A stretch of DNA of 64,000 nt from Marinimicrobium sp038419845 (GTDB lineage: Bacteria; Pseudomonadota; Gammaproteobacteria; Pseudomonadales; Cellvibrionaceae), in the NCBI RefSeq assembly GCF_038419845.1, contig NZ_JBCAQT010000003.1:62001-126000 (forward strand). Reading direction: 5' to 3'. The translations under genes were made by a program, and so were the position numbers. Position 1 is the first letter of the stretch; each line of letters opens with the position of its first letter. This document shows positions 34,018-43,257 of the stretch, one piece after another. The notes beneath the pieces are model-generated. The model was not told where the DNA came from and searched no databases. It saw only the letters and a program-made list of their open reading frames with translations.

Positions 34018-34558
34018 AGGCAGTGCCATCTTGGCACTGCCTGCGCACTGCGAATGTCTGTACAACCTGGAGCAGCTGCATGCGGCGCTGGATACCATGG
34101 CGCTCGAGATCAATCAGCAGATGGCCGGGTCCGACCCCGTGTTGGTGTTGACGGTGATGAATGGCGGGCTGGTTACGGCAGGGCAGCTGCTGCCCCGTCT
34201 CGATTTTCTGCTGGAGGTGGATTATGTCCATGCCAGCCGTTACGGTAACAGAATCGAGGGCGGCAAGCTCCAGTGGCAACACGAACCCAATGTGGCGCTG
34301 GAGGGGCGTCGGGTCCTGTTTCTCGACGATATCCTCGATCGCGGCATCACGCTTCAGGCCCTGGTTGACTATGCCCGTGAGAAGGGTGCCGCTTCGGTCC
34401 ATACCGCCGCGCTGATCCAGAAGCGTCTGCCGGAGCCGCCGGCGGTTGCCGCCGACTTTCTCGGCCTGACCGTGCCGGATCGTTTTGTCTACGGCTTTGG
34501 CATGGATTATCGGGGTTACTGGCGCAACGCGCCTGGCGTTTTTGTTGCCTCCGAATAG
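34007..34558 (+). CDS. hpt: Hypoxanthine-guanine phosphoribosyltransferase
   Basis: The enzyme salvages hypoxanthine or guanine with PRPP to IMP or GMP. The 183-aa protein has VLVLTVMNGGLVTAGQLL, the PRPP-binding motif RVLFLDDILDRGITLQAL, and the C-terminal VYGFGMDYRGYWRNAPGVF seen in the Pseudomonas enzyme. The most sensible start is GTG 34007, which overlaps the mscS stop by 11 nt and has GGGA 6 nt upstream; longer frames run into mscS. Confidence 0.92.
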   Translation: MSHEGSAILALPAHCECLYNLEQLHAALDTMALEINQQMAGSDPVLVLTVMNGGLVTAGQLLPRLDFLLEVDYVHASRYGNRIEGGKLQWQHEPNVALEGRRVLFLDDILDRGITLQALVDYAREKGAASVHTAALIQKRLPEPPAVAADFLGLTVPDRFVYGFGMDYRGYWRNAPGVFVASE

Positions 34559-34592
34559 CGCCCTTTATATAACCAAAAAAGCTAAGAGTGTC

Positions 34593-34681
34593 GCAAAACT
34601 GCGAATTCATGCTGGACAAACGGGGCTTTTTGGCTTACAAAGTGGGCGTTCCGAAAGAAGGAGCCGTTGGCGAAGTTTTGC
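34593..34681. repeat. Inverted repeat in the csp leader/promoter region
   Basis: GCAAAACTGCG (34593-34603) and CGAAGTTTTGC (34671-34681) are complementary in 10 of 11 positions, with a 67-nt spacer. It occupies the hpt-csp gap, upstream of the likely csp promoter. Confidence 0.4.
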
Positions 34682-34701
34682 AAGCTTTATTGTGCAAAGT
34701 T

Positions 34702-34731
34702 TTGTCAATGATTGTTGGTAACGTTTGCAAT
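34702..34731 (+). promoter_or_regulatory. Possible promoter of the cold-shock gene
   Basis: TTGTCA (34702-34707), 18-bp spacer and TGCAAT (34726-34731) lie 58 bp before the ATG. The -10 is weak (4 of 6), so this is tentative. Confidence 0.35.
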
Positions 34732-34788
34732 TACTGAGTAAAAGGCAACGTTGTAAGTAAGATTTCATAAGAATAATGAGGTAACACT

Positions 34789-35004
34789 ATGACTGAGCGC
34801 GCATCAGGAACCGTAAAATGGTTCAATAACGCCCGTGGCTACGGGTTCATCACATGCGGTGACGAGAGCGACGACGTTTTTGTTCACTATCGCAACATCC
34901 GCGGCGAAGGCTATCGCTCTCTGTCGGAAGGGCAGAGTGTGGAGTTTGAGCTGCTGGAGGGTGACAAGGGGCTTCAGGCCGATGACGTGGTCGCCTCGAT
35001 GTAA
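34789..35004 (+). CDS. Cold-shock domain protein
   Basis: The 71-aa protein is one cold-shock domain with RNP1 (GYGFITCG) and RNP2 (VFVHY) motifs and GTVKWFNNARGYG. It binds single-stranded RNA or DNA and acts as an RNA chaperone. The ribosome site GAGGTAA is strong, with 6 nt to the ATG. An A+T-rich upstream region of about 230 bp and a 3' hairpin suggest a single-gene transcript. Confidence 0.95.
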   Translation: MTERASGTVKWFNNARGYGFITCGDESDDVFVHYRNIRGEGYRSLSEGQSVEFELLEGDKGLQADDVVASM

Positions 35005-35014
35005 GCTGGCAAAT

Positions 35015-35039
35015 GCCCGCCGCCGGTATGTGGGCGGGC
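35015..35039 (+). terminator. Terminator-like hairpin after the cold-shock gene
   Basis: GCCCGCC (35015-35021) pairs with GGCGGGC (35033-35039) 10 bp after the csp stop. A short mixed pyrimidine run follows rather than a clean U-tract. It may also serve the convergent csiV gene. Confidence 0.5.
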
Positions 35040-35071
35040 GCTGAATCCTTTCCTGATTCGCCGCCTCGCGG

Positions 35072-36013
35072 CTACTCTCCTCGCTCCTGATTCTCTTCCT
35101 GGTCTCCACCTTCTTCTTGTTCGTCCGGATGCTCGTAGGGTGTGACCTCAATGATCAGACCGAACAGTGGGTGATCCAGGTAATGCAGCTCGCGACTGCG
35201 CATCCGCCGTTGCTGAGTCATGGTGGCAATGCGACCGGGCAGAAAGTCTTCCCCGAGAAAGTTGGGCCGGCTCGAGGTCTCGTTCAGGCTCGTGTCCCAG
35301 GTGAAACCGGTTTGGCTCTCGGCCCAGGGGTCGTCCCAGTTCGAGGTCGACGTCGGCTGTTCTTCAGTCTGCAGGTTCGGGCGTCGGGGTAATTCCGGCC
35401 AGGCGCCGGGGGGTTGACCAAAATTGGGTTCGAACTCGGTCAGCCATAGGCGGGTGTGCAGGTGCAGGTAGCGGGACACGCTGAGGGTGATACTGCCTTC
35501 CAGCTCGTAGTGGTCGCCGAACAGCTCACCTCCGGTAATCAGCAGCGCGGGCGCAAACTGTTGCTCAACGGTGGGTTGGCGCCAGGCTTCGTGAAACAGC
35601 ACCTGATGCTCGCTCTGGCGGGACAGGGCATTGGCGTAGCGGTTGAGTGTCCGTTCGCCTTCGGGCAGGTAAAAATAGGGCCGCCGGGTCAGGTCGACAG
35701 CCAGGGGGCCTTCCTCGGGGGCGAGGTCGTTCTCATCGGCGGCGAAATCGGCTTGCCCGGAGTCAAAGTCAGGCAGCAGGGTGCTGGGTGTCTCCGGGTC
35801 CTTCAGCTCTTCCCAGTTGAAAGGATAGCGCAGCTGGATATTGCGCGGCCAGCTCTCGGCGCCACTGCCGCCACCGGTCCGCTCAAAGATGATCACCTCT
35901 ACCTGGTACCAGGTGGGTTCTTCCTGCGCGAGTGCCTGCTGTGATGCACTCCAGAGCAGGCCAAAACCGAGGGCACTCAGAGCGAAGGAACGGGAGCGGT
36001 GAGTCAGCGTCAT
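35072..36013 (-). CDS. csiV: CsiV-family periplasmic protein
   Basis: The 313-aa protein has a signal peptide (residues about 1-29, FALSALGFGLLWSASQQALA) and the CsiV motif EPTWYQVEVIIFERTGG. A long middle follows, then YLHLHTRLWLTEFEP and RELHYLDHPLFGLIIEVTPYE. CsiV in Vibrio cholerae is an essential-in-rod-growth partner of PBP1b-type peptidoglycan synthases. The C-terminal tail is Glu-rich. It is directly downstream of mfd and overlaps its stop by 4 nt, an arrangement seen in related bacteria. Confidence 0.85.
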   Translation of the reverse strand: MTLTHRSRSFALSALGFGLLWSASQQALAQEEPTWYQVEVIIFERTGGGSGAESWPRNIQLRYPFNWEELKDPETPSTLLPDFDSGQADFAADENDLAPEEGPLAVDLTRRPYFYLPEGERTLNRYANALSRQSEHQVLFHEAWRQPTVEQQFAPALLITGGELFGDHYELEGSITLSVSRYLHLHTRLWLTEFEPNFGQPPGAWPELPRRPNLQTEEQPTSTSNWDDPWAESQTGFTWDTSLNETSSRPNFLGEDFLPGRIATMTQQRRMRSRELHYLDHPLFGLIIEVTPYEHPDEQEEGGDQEENQERGE

Positions 36014-39000
36014 GATGATTTTCCGGGGGTTAGTTTGTCCAGCAGGGTCGAGACGGCCTCCAGGCGCGCCTCCCCATTTTCCATAGTCTGGCTGAATTTT
36101 AAATGATTGGCGCCCGCGAGCTGGTAAGTCTGTGGTTCACTTTGCACCAGAGTCACAATCGTCAAAGGGTCGACCTCTGTCTGCTCGGAAAATTCCACTC
36201 GTCCACCCTGTTCGCCCGCTTCGAGCTTGGCAATGCCGAGCTTTTCCGCCCGCAACTTCAGCGCCGTGACCTTGAACAGATTCTTGGTGGCGTCAGGCAA
36301 AAGCCCAAAGCGGTCGATCATCTCCACCTGCAGCTCGCGCAGTGCCTCATCGTTCTCGGCGTTGGCCAGGCGCTTGTAGAGTACCAGACGGGTATGCACG
36401 TCGGGCAAGTAGTCGGCCGGAATGAGCGCTGATATGCGCAGATTGACGTCAATGCCGGAGTCCAGCGGTTTTTCCACATCAATGGCCTTGCCCGAGCGGA
36501 TGGCCTTGATCGCCCGGTCGAGCATGTCCATGTAGAGGGAGAAGCCCACCGTCTGGATCTGACCGCTCTGCTCCTCGCCCAACAGCTCGCCCGCGCCGCG
36601 GATTTCCATGTCGTGGGTGGCCAGCGTGAAACCGGCCCCCAGGTCATCGGCGGCGGCAATCGCCTCCAGGCGCTTCTGGGCATCGCCGGTCATGGCGCGC
36701 CGCTCGGGGGTCAGGAGGTAGGCGTAGGCCTGGTGGTGCGAGCGTCCGACCCGGCCGCGCAACTGATGCATCTGCGCCAGCCCGAATTTGTCGGCCCGGT
36801 GGATGATGATGGTGTTGGCGCTGGGGATGTCGATGCCGGTTTCAATAATGGTGGTGCATACCATGACATTGAAACGCTTGTGATAGAAATCCGACATGAC
36901 CCGCTCCAGATCGCGCTCGCGCATCTGGCCGTGGCCGATGCCGATGCGTGCCTCCGGGATCATCTCGCCCAGCTCCCGGGCGATCCGGTCGATGTTCTTG
37001 ACCTCGTTATACAGGTAGTAGACCTGTCCGCCGCGCAGGATTTCCCGCAGAATCGCCTCCTTGATGACGGCATCGTCGTGCTGACGCACAAAGGTTTTGA
37101 CCGACAGGCGTCGGGCGGGCGGGGTGGCGATGATCGACAGGTCGCGAATGCCCGACATGGACAGGTTGAGCGTCCGGGGGATGGGCGTCGCGGTCAGGGT
37201 CAGGATGTCGATTTCCGAGCGCAGGGCCTTGAGCTTTTCCTTTTGACGCACGCCAAAGCGGTGCTCCTCGTCGATGACCAGCAGGCCGAGATTTTTATAG
37301 CGAATGTCGCCCGACAGAAGCTTGTGGGTGCCGATCACGATATCGATCTGGCCCGCCTCGAGGCGTTTCTGGACCTCGGTGACTTCTTTGGTGGTGCGAA
37401 AGCGTGAGAGCACCTCGATGGTGATGGGCCAGTCGGCGAAGCGGTCCTTGAGCGACTCAAAGTGCTGCTGCGCCAGCAGGGTGGTGGGCGCCAGTACCGC
37501 CACCTGCTTGCCACTGTAGCTGGCGATGAAGGCGGCGCGCATGGCGACCTCGGTTTTGCCGAAACCGACATCGCCGCAAATCAGCCGGTCCATGGGCTGG
37601 GCCGAGAGCATGTCCTGTACCACCGATTCGATGGCGCGCTGCTGGTCCGGCGTCTCTTCAAACGGGAAGGCGGCGGAGAAGCTCTCGTAGGCCGATTTGG
37701 GGTCCTCGAAGGCGAAGCCTTTGCGGGCCGCCCGTCGGGCGTAGATGTCCAGCAGCTCGGCGGCAGCGTCGCGTACCTGTTCGGCGGCTTTGCGTTTGGC
37801 TTTCTGCCACTGCTCGCTGCCGAGACGGTGCAGGGGGGCGAGCTCCTCGTCGGCGCCGCTGAAGCGACTGATCAGGTGCAGGTTGGTCACCGGCACATAG
37901 AGCTTGGCGCCATCGGCGTATTCGAGGGTCAGAAACTCGGTGGCCTGATCGTCCACCTCAATCGACTCCAGGCCCCGGTAGCGGCCCACGCCGTGGTCGA
38001 TGTGGACCACCGGGGCGCCGGGTTTGAGCTCGGTCAGGTTTTTGACCACCAGGTCGCTGGCGTCCTGGGCCTGGCGACGCCGGCGCTGTTGCTGGACCCG
38101 TTCGCCAAAGAGCTGGGATTCGGCGATTACCGCCAGTTTCGGGTCATCCAGCAGAAGCCCCTGGTCGAGGGCGCCAACCATGAGCGCGGGGCTGGCATTG
38201 CTCGCGGCAAAGTCGTCCCAGTGCTCAAAAATTTTCGGGGTGACGCGGATGCGCCCCAGCAGCTCCAGCAGCGTTTCCCGGCGGCCGGCGGAGTCCGCGC
38301 AGAACAGCACCCGGCCCTCAAAGTCCATCAGGAAGCTTTCAACGGCCGCCAGAGGATTGTCGGACTGGTGTTGAATCGGCAACTGAGGGGGCGGTTCGGT
38401 GGCGAAGTTGAGCTGGCCCGCGCCCGCTTCCAGTGGTGCGCTCTGCACGAATGTCCGGCACTGGGGCTTGATCAAGCCGAAAAGCTCGTCAACGCCCAGG
38501 TAAATATCCTGGGGCGGGAGGATGGGACGCTGCGGGTCGACGCGCCGGTTTTCATAGCGGCTCTCCAGCTCGCTCCAGAAGCGCCGGGCGGAGGCTTCGA
38601 GCTCCCCGACAATGTAGACCTGGGTCTGCTCGGGGAGGTAGTCGAACAGGTGGCTACACTGATCGAAAAACAGCGGTAGATAGTACTCTATGCCGGGGGG
38701 GGCGATTCCGCTGCACACGTCCTGATAGACCGGGCAGGCCCGGTGGTCGACGTCGAATGACTCGTGCCACTGGTCCCGGAAACGGCTGATTCCGGTTTTG
38801 TCGAGCGGGAATTCCCGGGCGGGGAGCAGGCGGATCTGGTCAACCTGGTCCACCGTCATCTGGGTTTCCGGGTCGAAGCTGCGGAGGGTTTCCACTTCGT
38901 CGTCAAACAGATCGATACGATAGGGGCGGTCGCTGCCCATGGGGAAAATGTCGACCAGAGCACCGCGCACGGCAAACTCCCCGTGCTCGTACACGGTGTC

Positions 39001-39477
39001 CACGCAGTGGTAGCCAGCTTTTTCCAGGTTCTGGCGCATGGCTTCCAGGTTCAGCTGTTCCCCCGGTTCGAGCATCAGGCTGTTGCCGAGCAGATAGCTC
39101 TGCGGCATCAGCCGCTGGAGGACGCTGGTCACGGGCACCACCAGTATGCCCTGACGGGTCTGGGGCAGACGGTAAAGCGTGCTCAGTCGCTCGGAGATGA
39201 TGTCCTGATGCGGAGAAATGCTGTCGTAGGGCAGGGTTTCCCAGTCGGCCAGATGCAGAACGGGCAAATCTCCGGAGCTGCCGGCGAAGAAGCGCAGCTC
39301 GGATTCCAGGCGCTGGGCGCTGGCGGTATCCGGCGTGATCACCAGGCTCAGCCCCCGGTAGGCGCGGGCCGCATTGACCAGTGCCAGGGCCTGGGAGGCG
39401 CCATGCAATTGGCCCCAGCGCTGGCGATTGCCGGGACGGTTGGAAACGGGTGGATCGAATGCGTGGTAGCTCTTCAT
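36010..39477 (-). CDS. mfd: Transcription-repair coupling factor
   Basis: Mfd displaces stalled RNA polymerase and recruits UvrA. The 1155-aa protein has the UvrB-homology N-terminus (SLVITPDTASAQRLESEL), a RID-type domain with KPGAPVVHIDHGVGRYRGLE (about 500), a RecG-like translocase with Walker A GDVGFGKTEVAMRAA and DEEHRFG, motif VI-type QLRGRVGRSHHQAYAYLL, and a C-terminal D7 domain (VDVNLRISALIPADYLPD). ATG 39477 fits family lengths (about 1150); 33 more codons are open upstream. Confidence 0.97.
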   Translation of the reverse strand: MKSYHAFDPPVSNRPGNRQRWGQLHGASQALALVNAARAYRGLSLVITPDTASAQRLESELRFFAGSSGDLPVLHLADWETLPYDSISPHQDIISERLSTLYRLPQTRQGILVVPVTSVLQRLMPQSYLLGNSLMLEPGEQLNLEAMRQNLEKAGYHCVDTVYEHGEFAVRGALVDIFPMGSDRPYRIDLFDDEVETLRSFDPETQMTVDQVDQIRLLPAREFPLDKTGISRFRDQWHESFDVDHRACPVYQDVCSGIAPPGIEYYLPLFFDQCSHLFDYLPEQTQVYIVGELEASARRFWSELESRYENRRVDPQRPILPPQDIYLGVDELFGLIKPQCRTFVQSAPLEAGAGQLNFATEPPPQLPIQHQSDNPLAAVESFLMDFEGRVLFCADSAGRRETLLELLGRIRVTPKIFEHWDDFAASNASPALMVGALDQGLLLDDPKLAVIAESQLFGERVQQQRRRRQAQDASDLVVKNLTELKPGAPVVHIDHGVGRYRGLESIEVDDQATEFLTLEYADGAKLYVPVTNLHLISRFSGADEELAPLHRLGSEQWQKAKRKAAEQVRDAAAELLDIYARRAARKGFAFEDPKSAYESFSAAFPFEETPDQQRAIESVVQDMLSAQPMDRLICGDVGFGKTEVAMRAAFIASYSGKQVAVLAPTTLLAQQHFESLKDRFADWPITIEVLSRFRTTKEVTEVQKRLEAGQIDIVIGTHKLLSGDIRYKNLGLLVIDEEHRFGVRQKEKLKALRSEIDILTLTATPIPRTLNLSMSGIRDLSIIATPPARRLSVKTFVRQHDDAVIKEAILREILRGGQVYYLYNEVKNIDRIARELGEMIPEARIGIGHGQMRERDLERVMSDFYHKRFNVMVCTTIIETGIDIPSANTIIIHRADKFGLAQMHQLRGRVGRSHHQAYAYLLTPERRAMTGDAQKRLEAIAAADDLGAGFTLATHDMEIRGAGELLGEEQSGQIQTVGFSLYMDMLDRAIKAIRSGKAIDVEKPLDSGIDVNLRISALIPADYLPDVHTRLVLYKRLANAENDEALRELQVEMIDRFGLLPDATKNLFKVTALKLRAEKLGIAKLEAGEQGGRVEFSEQTEVDPLTIVTLVQSEPQTYQLAGANHLKFSQTMENGEARLEAVSTLLDKLTPGKSS

Positions 39478-39932
39478 GGGTATAGGCAGCTGGGATAAAA
39501 AGCCGCCATTGTACCCGACCTGATGCGGTTGTGTCGGCTTGCCCGAGAATAGGGCAGAAAGTCGCGGAAGTTGCAAAAAACCCGGGTTTACGCTGGCCTT
39601 TCGGCGCTCTGGTCTTTATAATTGCGGCGAAATTTGCAGTGGGTTCGGCCCGGGTTTCGGGACTGAACCGGCTCCGTCCGAGGTCTGGTGGCGGAGAAAT
39701 CTCATGGTTTTTGCGCGTTCGCGAGGATTGCGCACCGCCCGCGTGGGGCATCCTGATCCACAACTCTAAAAACTTTCCGCACAGAACATGTAAGGCCACT
39801 TTGGTGCTGGCCGGGCAGCCGGAGTGGTGGGCGTGAAGTTAAGGTGTGATCGGGAGCCCGGTCGACGACACGGGCCGTTCGAGTACCAGCTCGAGCTGCC
39901 AGTTTATCCAACGAGTGATTAGGCAGAGACGT
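39478..39932. other. Divergent mfd-nqrA intergenic region
   Basis: At 455 bp this is the longest gap in the first 58 kb. It includes a TATAAT (39617-39622) pointing toward nqrA, and small stems such as GCCCG...CGGGC near 39858-39877. Open frames here show no recognisable protein. It should hold the nqr and mfd promoters; a 300-nt nqr leader is possible if TATAAT is the -10. Confidence 0.5.
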
Positions 39933-41276
39933 ATGATAAAGATCCGTCGGGGATTGGATTTACCTATAACCGGTGCGCCTGAGCAGGCCATCAGTGAGGG
40001 ACCCAAAATCCGCTCTGTGGCCGTCATTGGTTTCGATTACCACGGTATGAAACCAACCATGGCGGTCCAGGTGGGGGACAAGGTCAAGCTCGGGCAGTTA
40101 CTGTTTACCGATAAGAAAACCGAAGGCATACGCTACACCGCGCCCGCTGCGGGCACCATCGCGGCGATCAATCGCGGTGAGCGGCGGGTACTGCAGTCGG
40201 TGGTGATCGATGTCGAAGGCGACGAAGCCGAGAGCTTCGAAGCCTATAAAGGCACCGACCCGGCCCAGGTGTCTGATGAGCAGGCGCGTGAGCTGCTCAA
40301 CGAGTCGGGGCTCTGGACGGCCCTGCGTACCCGGCCCTACAGCAAAGTGCCGGCGCTCGACAGCAAACCCCACTCCATTTTTGTCACCGCCATGGACACC
40401 AATCCGCTGGCCGCCAACCCCGAAATCATCATCGGGGAGCAGGCTGAGGCCTTTGCCCAGGGGCTGACCGTGCTGACGCGCATGACCGAAGGCAAGGTCT
40501 TTGTCTGCAAGGCGGCCGGAGCCGATATTCCCACCGGATCGGCCGAAGGCGTTGTGACCGAAGAGTTCGGCGGTGTGCATCCGGCCGGTAATGCCGGCAC
40601 CCACATCCACTATCTGGACCCGATTGTCGGTTCGAAAATGGTCTGGACCGTGAATTATCAGGATGTGATTGCCATCGGCAAGCTGTTCACCACCGGTGAG
40701 CTGCACACAGACCGGGTGGTAGCGCTCGGTGGCCCACAAGTGGAAAAGCCGCGTCTGGTACGCACACGTCTGGGGGCGAACCTCGAAGAGTTGACCGCCG
40801 GTGAGCTCAAACCTGCAGAAAATCGCCTTATTTCCGGCTCGGTGTTTGGCGGCCGTGCGGCGCGCGGGCCCCTGTCCTATCTGGGTCGTTATCACCAGCA
40901 GGTGTCAGTGCTGGCCGAGGGCAACGACCGCCCCATGCTGCATTACCTGCGGGCCGGCTTTAATGGCTTTTCGGTCATGGGAATCTATATCTCCAAGCTG
41001 TTCAAAAACAAACAGTTTGATTTCACCACCACTACTGGCGGCAGCGAGCGCGCCATGGTGCCGGTCGGTGCTTACGAGAAGGTCATGCCCCTCGACATTC
41101 TCCCCACACAATTGTTGCGTGCCCTGATTGTCGGCGATGGCGAAACGGCACAGCTGCTCGGATGCCTGGAGCTCGATGAAGAGGATCTGGCGCTCTGTAC
41201 CTTTGTTTGCCCCGGCAAATACGAGTACGGGCCGATTCTGCGTGACAATCTCACCCGTATTGAGAAGGAGGGCTAA
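39933..41276 (+). CDS. nqrA: Na+-translocating NADH:quinone reductase subunit A
   Basis: NqrA is the cytoplasmic, quinone-associated subunit of the Na+-NQR complex. The 447-aa protein begins MIKIRRGLDLPITGAPEQ, followed by VQVGDKVKLGQLLFTDKKT (biotinyl-lipoyl-like fold), GGVHPAGNAGTHIHYLDP and LCTFVCPGKYEYGPILRDNL. ATG 39933 gives the family N-terminus; 29 codons upstream are open but unrelated. It leads nqrABCDEF, with 3 bp to nqrB. Confidence 0.98.
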   Translation: MIKIRRGLDLPITGAPEQAISEGPKIRSVAVIGFDYHGMKPTMAVQVGDKVKLGQLLFTDKKTEGIRYTAPAAGTIAAINRGERRVLQSVVIDVEGDEAESFEAYKGTDPAQVSDEQARELLNESGLWTALRTRPYSKVPALDSKPHSIFVTAMDTNPLAANPEIIIGEQAEAFAQGLTVLTRMTEGKVFVCKAAGADIPTGSAEGVVTEEFGGVHPAGNAGTHIHYLDPIVGSKMVWTVNYQDVIAIGKLFTTGELHTDRVVALGGPQVEKPRLVRTRLGANLEELTAGELKPAENRLISGSVFGGRAARGPLSYLGRYHQQVSVLAEGNDRPMLHYLRAGFNGFSVMGIYISKLFKNKQFDFTTTTGGSERAMVPVGAYEKVMPLDILPTQLLRALIVGDGETAQLLGCLELDEEDLALCTFVCPGKYEYGPILRDNLTRIEKEG

Positions 41277-41279
41277 GGT

Positions 41280-42482
41280 ATGCGAGCTCTGCGAAATGTT
41301 CTCGACAAAGTTGAACCCCATTTTCACAAGGGTGGCAAGTACGAAAAGTGGTATTCCCTCTACGAGGCTGTCGACACCATTTTCTATCGTCCCCCGAACG
41401 TGACCAAAACCACCGCTCATGTACGCGACGGCATCGACCTGAAGCGGATCATGATCACGGTGTGGCTCTGTACCTTCCCCGCCATGTTCTACGGCATGTA
41501 CAACGTCGGCTTCCAGGCCAATACCATCATGGCCGATATGGGCATGAGCTCGGTAGAGGGGCTGCGTGGCGGTTTCATCGAACTGATGGGAGGCTATGAC
41601 CCGAGCAGCATCTGGGATTCGTTCTGGCATGGCGCGGCCTACTTCATTCCCATTTACTTTGTGGTCTTTGTGGTGGGTGGCTTCTGGGAAGTGCTGTTCG
41701 CCACCGTTCGCGGTCACGAAGTGAACGAAGGCTTCTTTGTCACCTCCGTGCTGTTTGCCCTGATCTGTCCGCCCGATGTGCCTCTGTGGCAGGCGGCTCT
41801 GGGTATCAGCTTCGGTGTGGTTGTGGGTAAGGAAGTGTTCGGTGGTACCGGCAAAAACTTCCTCAACCCGGCACTGACCGGGCGGGCTTTCATGTTCTTT
41901 GCCTACCCGGCCGAAATGTCGGGCGACGCTGTCTGGACCGCCGTGGATGGCTACAGCGGTGCCACTGCCCTGTCCATTGCCTATCAGGAAGGGGTTCAGG
42001 GGCTTACTCAGCAGATCAGCTGGATGGATGCGTTTATTGGCCGAATCCAGGGCTCGATTGGCGAGGTATCTACCCTGGCGATTTTCATCGGTGGCGGCAT
42101 TCTGTTGATCATGGGCATTGCTTCCTGGCGCATCGTCGCCGGTGTGATGGCGGGCATGATCGCCACAACCCTGCTGCTCAACGGTGTGGGCTCGGACACC
42201 AATCCGATGTTCGCCATGCCCTGGTATTGGCATATGGTCGTGGGCGGTTTTGCGTTTGGCATGATGTTCATGGCGACCGACCCGGTATCGGCCTCCATGA
42301 CCAATACCGGCAAGCTCTGGTTCGGAGCGTTGATCGGCTTTATGGTGGTGATTATTCGCGTGGTGAACCCCGCTTTCCCGGAAGGGATGATGTTGGCAAT
42401 TCTGTTTGCCAACCTGTTTGCACCCCTGATTGACCATGTTGTAGTTCAAGCGAATATCAAGCGGAGGTTGGCACGTGGCTAG
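41280..42482 (+). CDS. nqrB: Na+-NQR subunit B
   Basis: NqrB is an integral membrane subunit with covalent FMN and riboflavin sites, part of the sodium path. The 400-aa protein has about ten helices and the FMN-attachment motif YSGATALS with Thr229 as the linkage residue, plus FLNPALTGRAFMFFAYPA. The flavin is attached by ApbE, encoded downstream. Its end overlaps nqrC by 8 nt. Confidence 0.98.
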   Translation: MRALRNVLDKVEPHFHKGGKYEKWYSLYEAVDTIFYRPPNVTKTTAHVRDGIDLKRIMITVWLCTFPAMFYGMYNVGFQANTIMADMGMSSVEGLRGGFIELMGGYDPSSIWDSFWHGAAYFIPIYFVVFVVGGFWEVLFATVRGHEVNEGFFVTSVLFALICPPDVPLWQAALGISFGVVVGKEVFGGTGKNFLNPALTGRAFMFFAYPAEMSGDAVWTAVDGYSGATALSIAYQEGVQGLTQQISWMDAFIGRIQGSIGEVSTLAIFIGGGILLIMGIASWRIVAGVMAGMIATTLLLNGVGSDTNPMFAMPWYWHMVVGGFAFGMMFMATDPVSASMTNTGKLWFGALIGFMVVIIRVVNPAFPEGMMLAILFANLFAPLIDHVVVQANIKRRLARG

Positions 42483-43254
42483 TAACGATTCGATCAAGAA
42501 GACAATCACTGTCACCCTGATGCTGTGTATTGTCTGCTCGGTAGTGGTGTCCACAGCGGCGGTGCTGTTGCGCCCCGCTCAGGAGGCAAACCAGGCGCTG
42601 GATTTCAAAAGCAACATTCTGTCGGCTGCGAATCTCCTGGACGCTGATCGAGGTGTTGAGGAAATCTTTGCCGAGCGAGTCACCACGAAAGTGGTCGACC
42701 TGAAAACCGGAGAGTTCACTGACGAGATTGATCCGGAAAGATACGATCAATGGAAAGCGGCGAAGGACCCGAGTCGCTCAATGAACCTGACTGGCGATGA
42801 AGATATCGCGGGCATCTCCCGGCGTGAACAATATGCCGAGGTGTTTCTGGTACAGAACGATCAGGGTGATCTGCAGACCGTCATTTTGCCGGTTCGCGGC
42901 TATGGTCTCTGGTCGACGCTATACGGCTTCATGGCCCTGGAAGCGGATGCCAACACCGTCGTCGGCCTGGGCTTTTATGACCACGCCGAAACGCCGGGTC
43001 TCGGGGGCGAAGTGGACAACCCGAACTGGAAGGCCCAGTGGGAAGGCAAGAAAGTCTATGGCGAGGAGGGCAATGTCCAGCTATCTGTCATCAAGGGTGG
43101 TGTTGACTCCTCCGACCCCAATGCTGAGCACAAGGTTGATGGCCTTTCGGGCGCCACACTGACCAGCAAGGGTGTCGATAACCTGGTGAAGTTCTGGCTG
43201 GGTGATATGGGCTTCAAGCCGTTTTTGAACAATTTGCGTGAAGGGGAGGCTTAA
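42475..43254 (+). CDS. nqrC: Na+-NQR subunit C
   Basis: NqrC has one N-terminal helix (TVTLMLCIVCSVVVSTAAVLL) and a periplasmic FMN domain with the ApbE target motif DGLSGATLTSKGV (Thr228). The 259-aa length is normal. Start is GTG 42475, overlapping nqrB. NqrC relays electrons between the membrane iron centre and NqrB. Confidence 0.98.
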   Translation: MASNDSIKKTITVTLMLCIVCSVVVSTAAVLLRPAQEANQALDFKSNILSAANLLDADRGVEEIFAERVTTKVVDLKTGEFTDEIDPERYDQWKAAKDPSRSMNLTGDEDIAGISRREQYAEVFLVQNDQGDLQTVILPVRGYGLWSTLYGFMALEADANTVVGLGFYDHAETPGLGGEVDNPNWKAQWEGKKVYGEEGNVQLSVIKGGVDSSDPNAEHKVDGLSGATLTSKGVDNLVKFWLGDMGFKPFLNNLREGEA

Positions 43255-43257
43255 GCC

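Noticed and set aside
39531..39836. 101-residue open frame upstream of nqrA
   Set aside because: Composition does not look like protein, no ribosome site, and it covers the region where the mfd and nqr promoters should lie.
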